From NCBI GenBank assembly GCA_015680685.1, contig MNCI01023415.1, positions 225,857 to 278,413 on the forward strand: a stretch of 52,557 nt of DNA, written 5' to 3'. The position numbers and the translations under genes are program-made. Shown piece by piece: positions 52,101-52,557 of this stretch (positions are counted from its first letter, which is position 1; each line of letters begins with the position of its first letter). Under the pieces are notes generated by a model. That model was not told the DNA's origin. It saw only the letters and a list, made by a program, of their open reading frames with translations, and ran no database searches. The stretch is from Gnetum montanum. Its lineage: Eukaryota > Streptophyta > Gnetopsida > Gnetales > Gnetaceae.

Positions 52101-52557
52101 GATATGATTACCATGGTTATGCACACTAATCTTGCTAGACGAGTTAGGTAAATGATTGTTGTTGGTAGGAAGGGATGAAGACTAAAGACTTGAGAGGTAT
52201 GACCTTGATCCATATGTTTGTTATGTTATGAATTTATAGTTATGACATCAATGTTTTTTATTAGATCATGTTATTATGTTTATTATATTCATTATGGTTA
52301 GGACATCGTGCATGTAGGGATCATAGGACTGCTTGACATGATATGTGATATTTATGATTATGATGTTACATATTTTGGATATATAGAGCTAGAAGGCATG
52401 TTTCATTATTCTTATGTAATCTCTTAGATGTGTTATAACATGATTTGGTATCTATAGATTTATTTGGTATCTTAGTTAGATGTCTCTAGAGTAGATTATG
52501 AAGTGTGGGTTCTTTGGTATTAATTAGGATGGAGAAAAATAAATAGAGCCTTATAAA
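52101..52557. other. A+T-rich end of the window
   Basis: No gene recognised. It could be the 3' region of element J; no LTR border was identified. Confidence 0.35.

Noticed and set aside
1-52557. CRISPR array, phage, operon or bacterial ribosome binding sites
   Set aside because: Sequence character, LTR elements and tRNA-Asp-type primer sites are those of a plant nuclear genome; no spaced identical repeats or bacterial gene organisation seen.
1-52557. A new functional biological system
   Set aside because: No set of intact genes is present; every recognised coding region belongs to a decayed retrotransposon, and the odd structures are explained by nesting, rearrangement or assembly faults.

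Overview
The window looks like gene-poor nuclear DNA of a vascular plant with a large, repeat-packed genome. A gymnosperm is my best guess, but no single-copy gene is present to prove it. The sequence is A+T-rich. Nearly everything recognisable is decayed Ty3/gypsy LTR retrotransposon, mostly one Athila-like family (gag, protease, RT, RNase H, integrase order; primer-binding site like plant tRNA-Asp; LTRs of about 750-830 bp starting TGATGA and ending TCATCA). I saw no intact cellular gene, tRNA gene or CRISPR array, and no evidence of a new functional system. What is notable is how the elements are nested, inverted, duplicated and decayed, plus several places that look like assembly artefacts.

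Layout. 1-1690 is a tandem pair of old ~820-bp units. 2890-12977 holds element A (+): gag tail, protease, RT, RNase H, integrase, a 3' untranslated region, then a separate decayed coiled-coil ORF (9200-11645) and an 815-bp 3' LTR. 12978-19140 has no recognised gene apart from one 111-codon ORF and an array of degenerate palindromic motifs. Element B (+, 19327-29006) is complete from LTR to LTR with a 5-bp target duplication CCAAG. It sits inside the integrase C-terminus of an older minus-strand element H, whose two halves lie at 19200-19326 and 29007-31530. Then come a 5S rRNA-like fragment, a ~45-bp minisatellite, an LTR (K) with long terminal inverted repeats and a tRNA-Met-type PBS, and a minus-strand chromovirus-like element I with its protease and RT deleted.

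From 36475 to 42220 lies element C (+), with a 791-bp tandem duplication of its protease region; it is cut off where the 5' LTR of element E (+) starts at 42221. E consists of LTR, PBS and a nearly open gag, and at about 43914 it switches abruptly into the 3' end of element D, which runs in the opposite direction to its own 5' LTR ending at 51001. E and D therefore face each other with both 5' LTRs outward. D is the best preserved pol copy. The window ends with the tail of a chromovirus integrase (+) and a perfect 49-bp inverted repeat.

The genes do not work together as a cellular pathway. Each element once encoded its own capsid, protease, reverse transcriptase/RNase H and integrase. Stops occur mainly where transitions convert CGA, CAG or TGG codons, as expected from long-term decay of methylated, silenced DNA. 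Three places flanked by N (15540-15585, 19574-19676, 34977-35097) carry inverted or duplicated copies of nearby sequence and should be treated as assembly problems.
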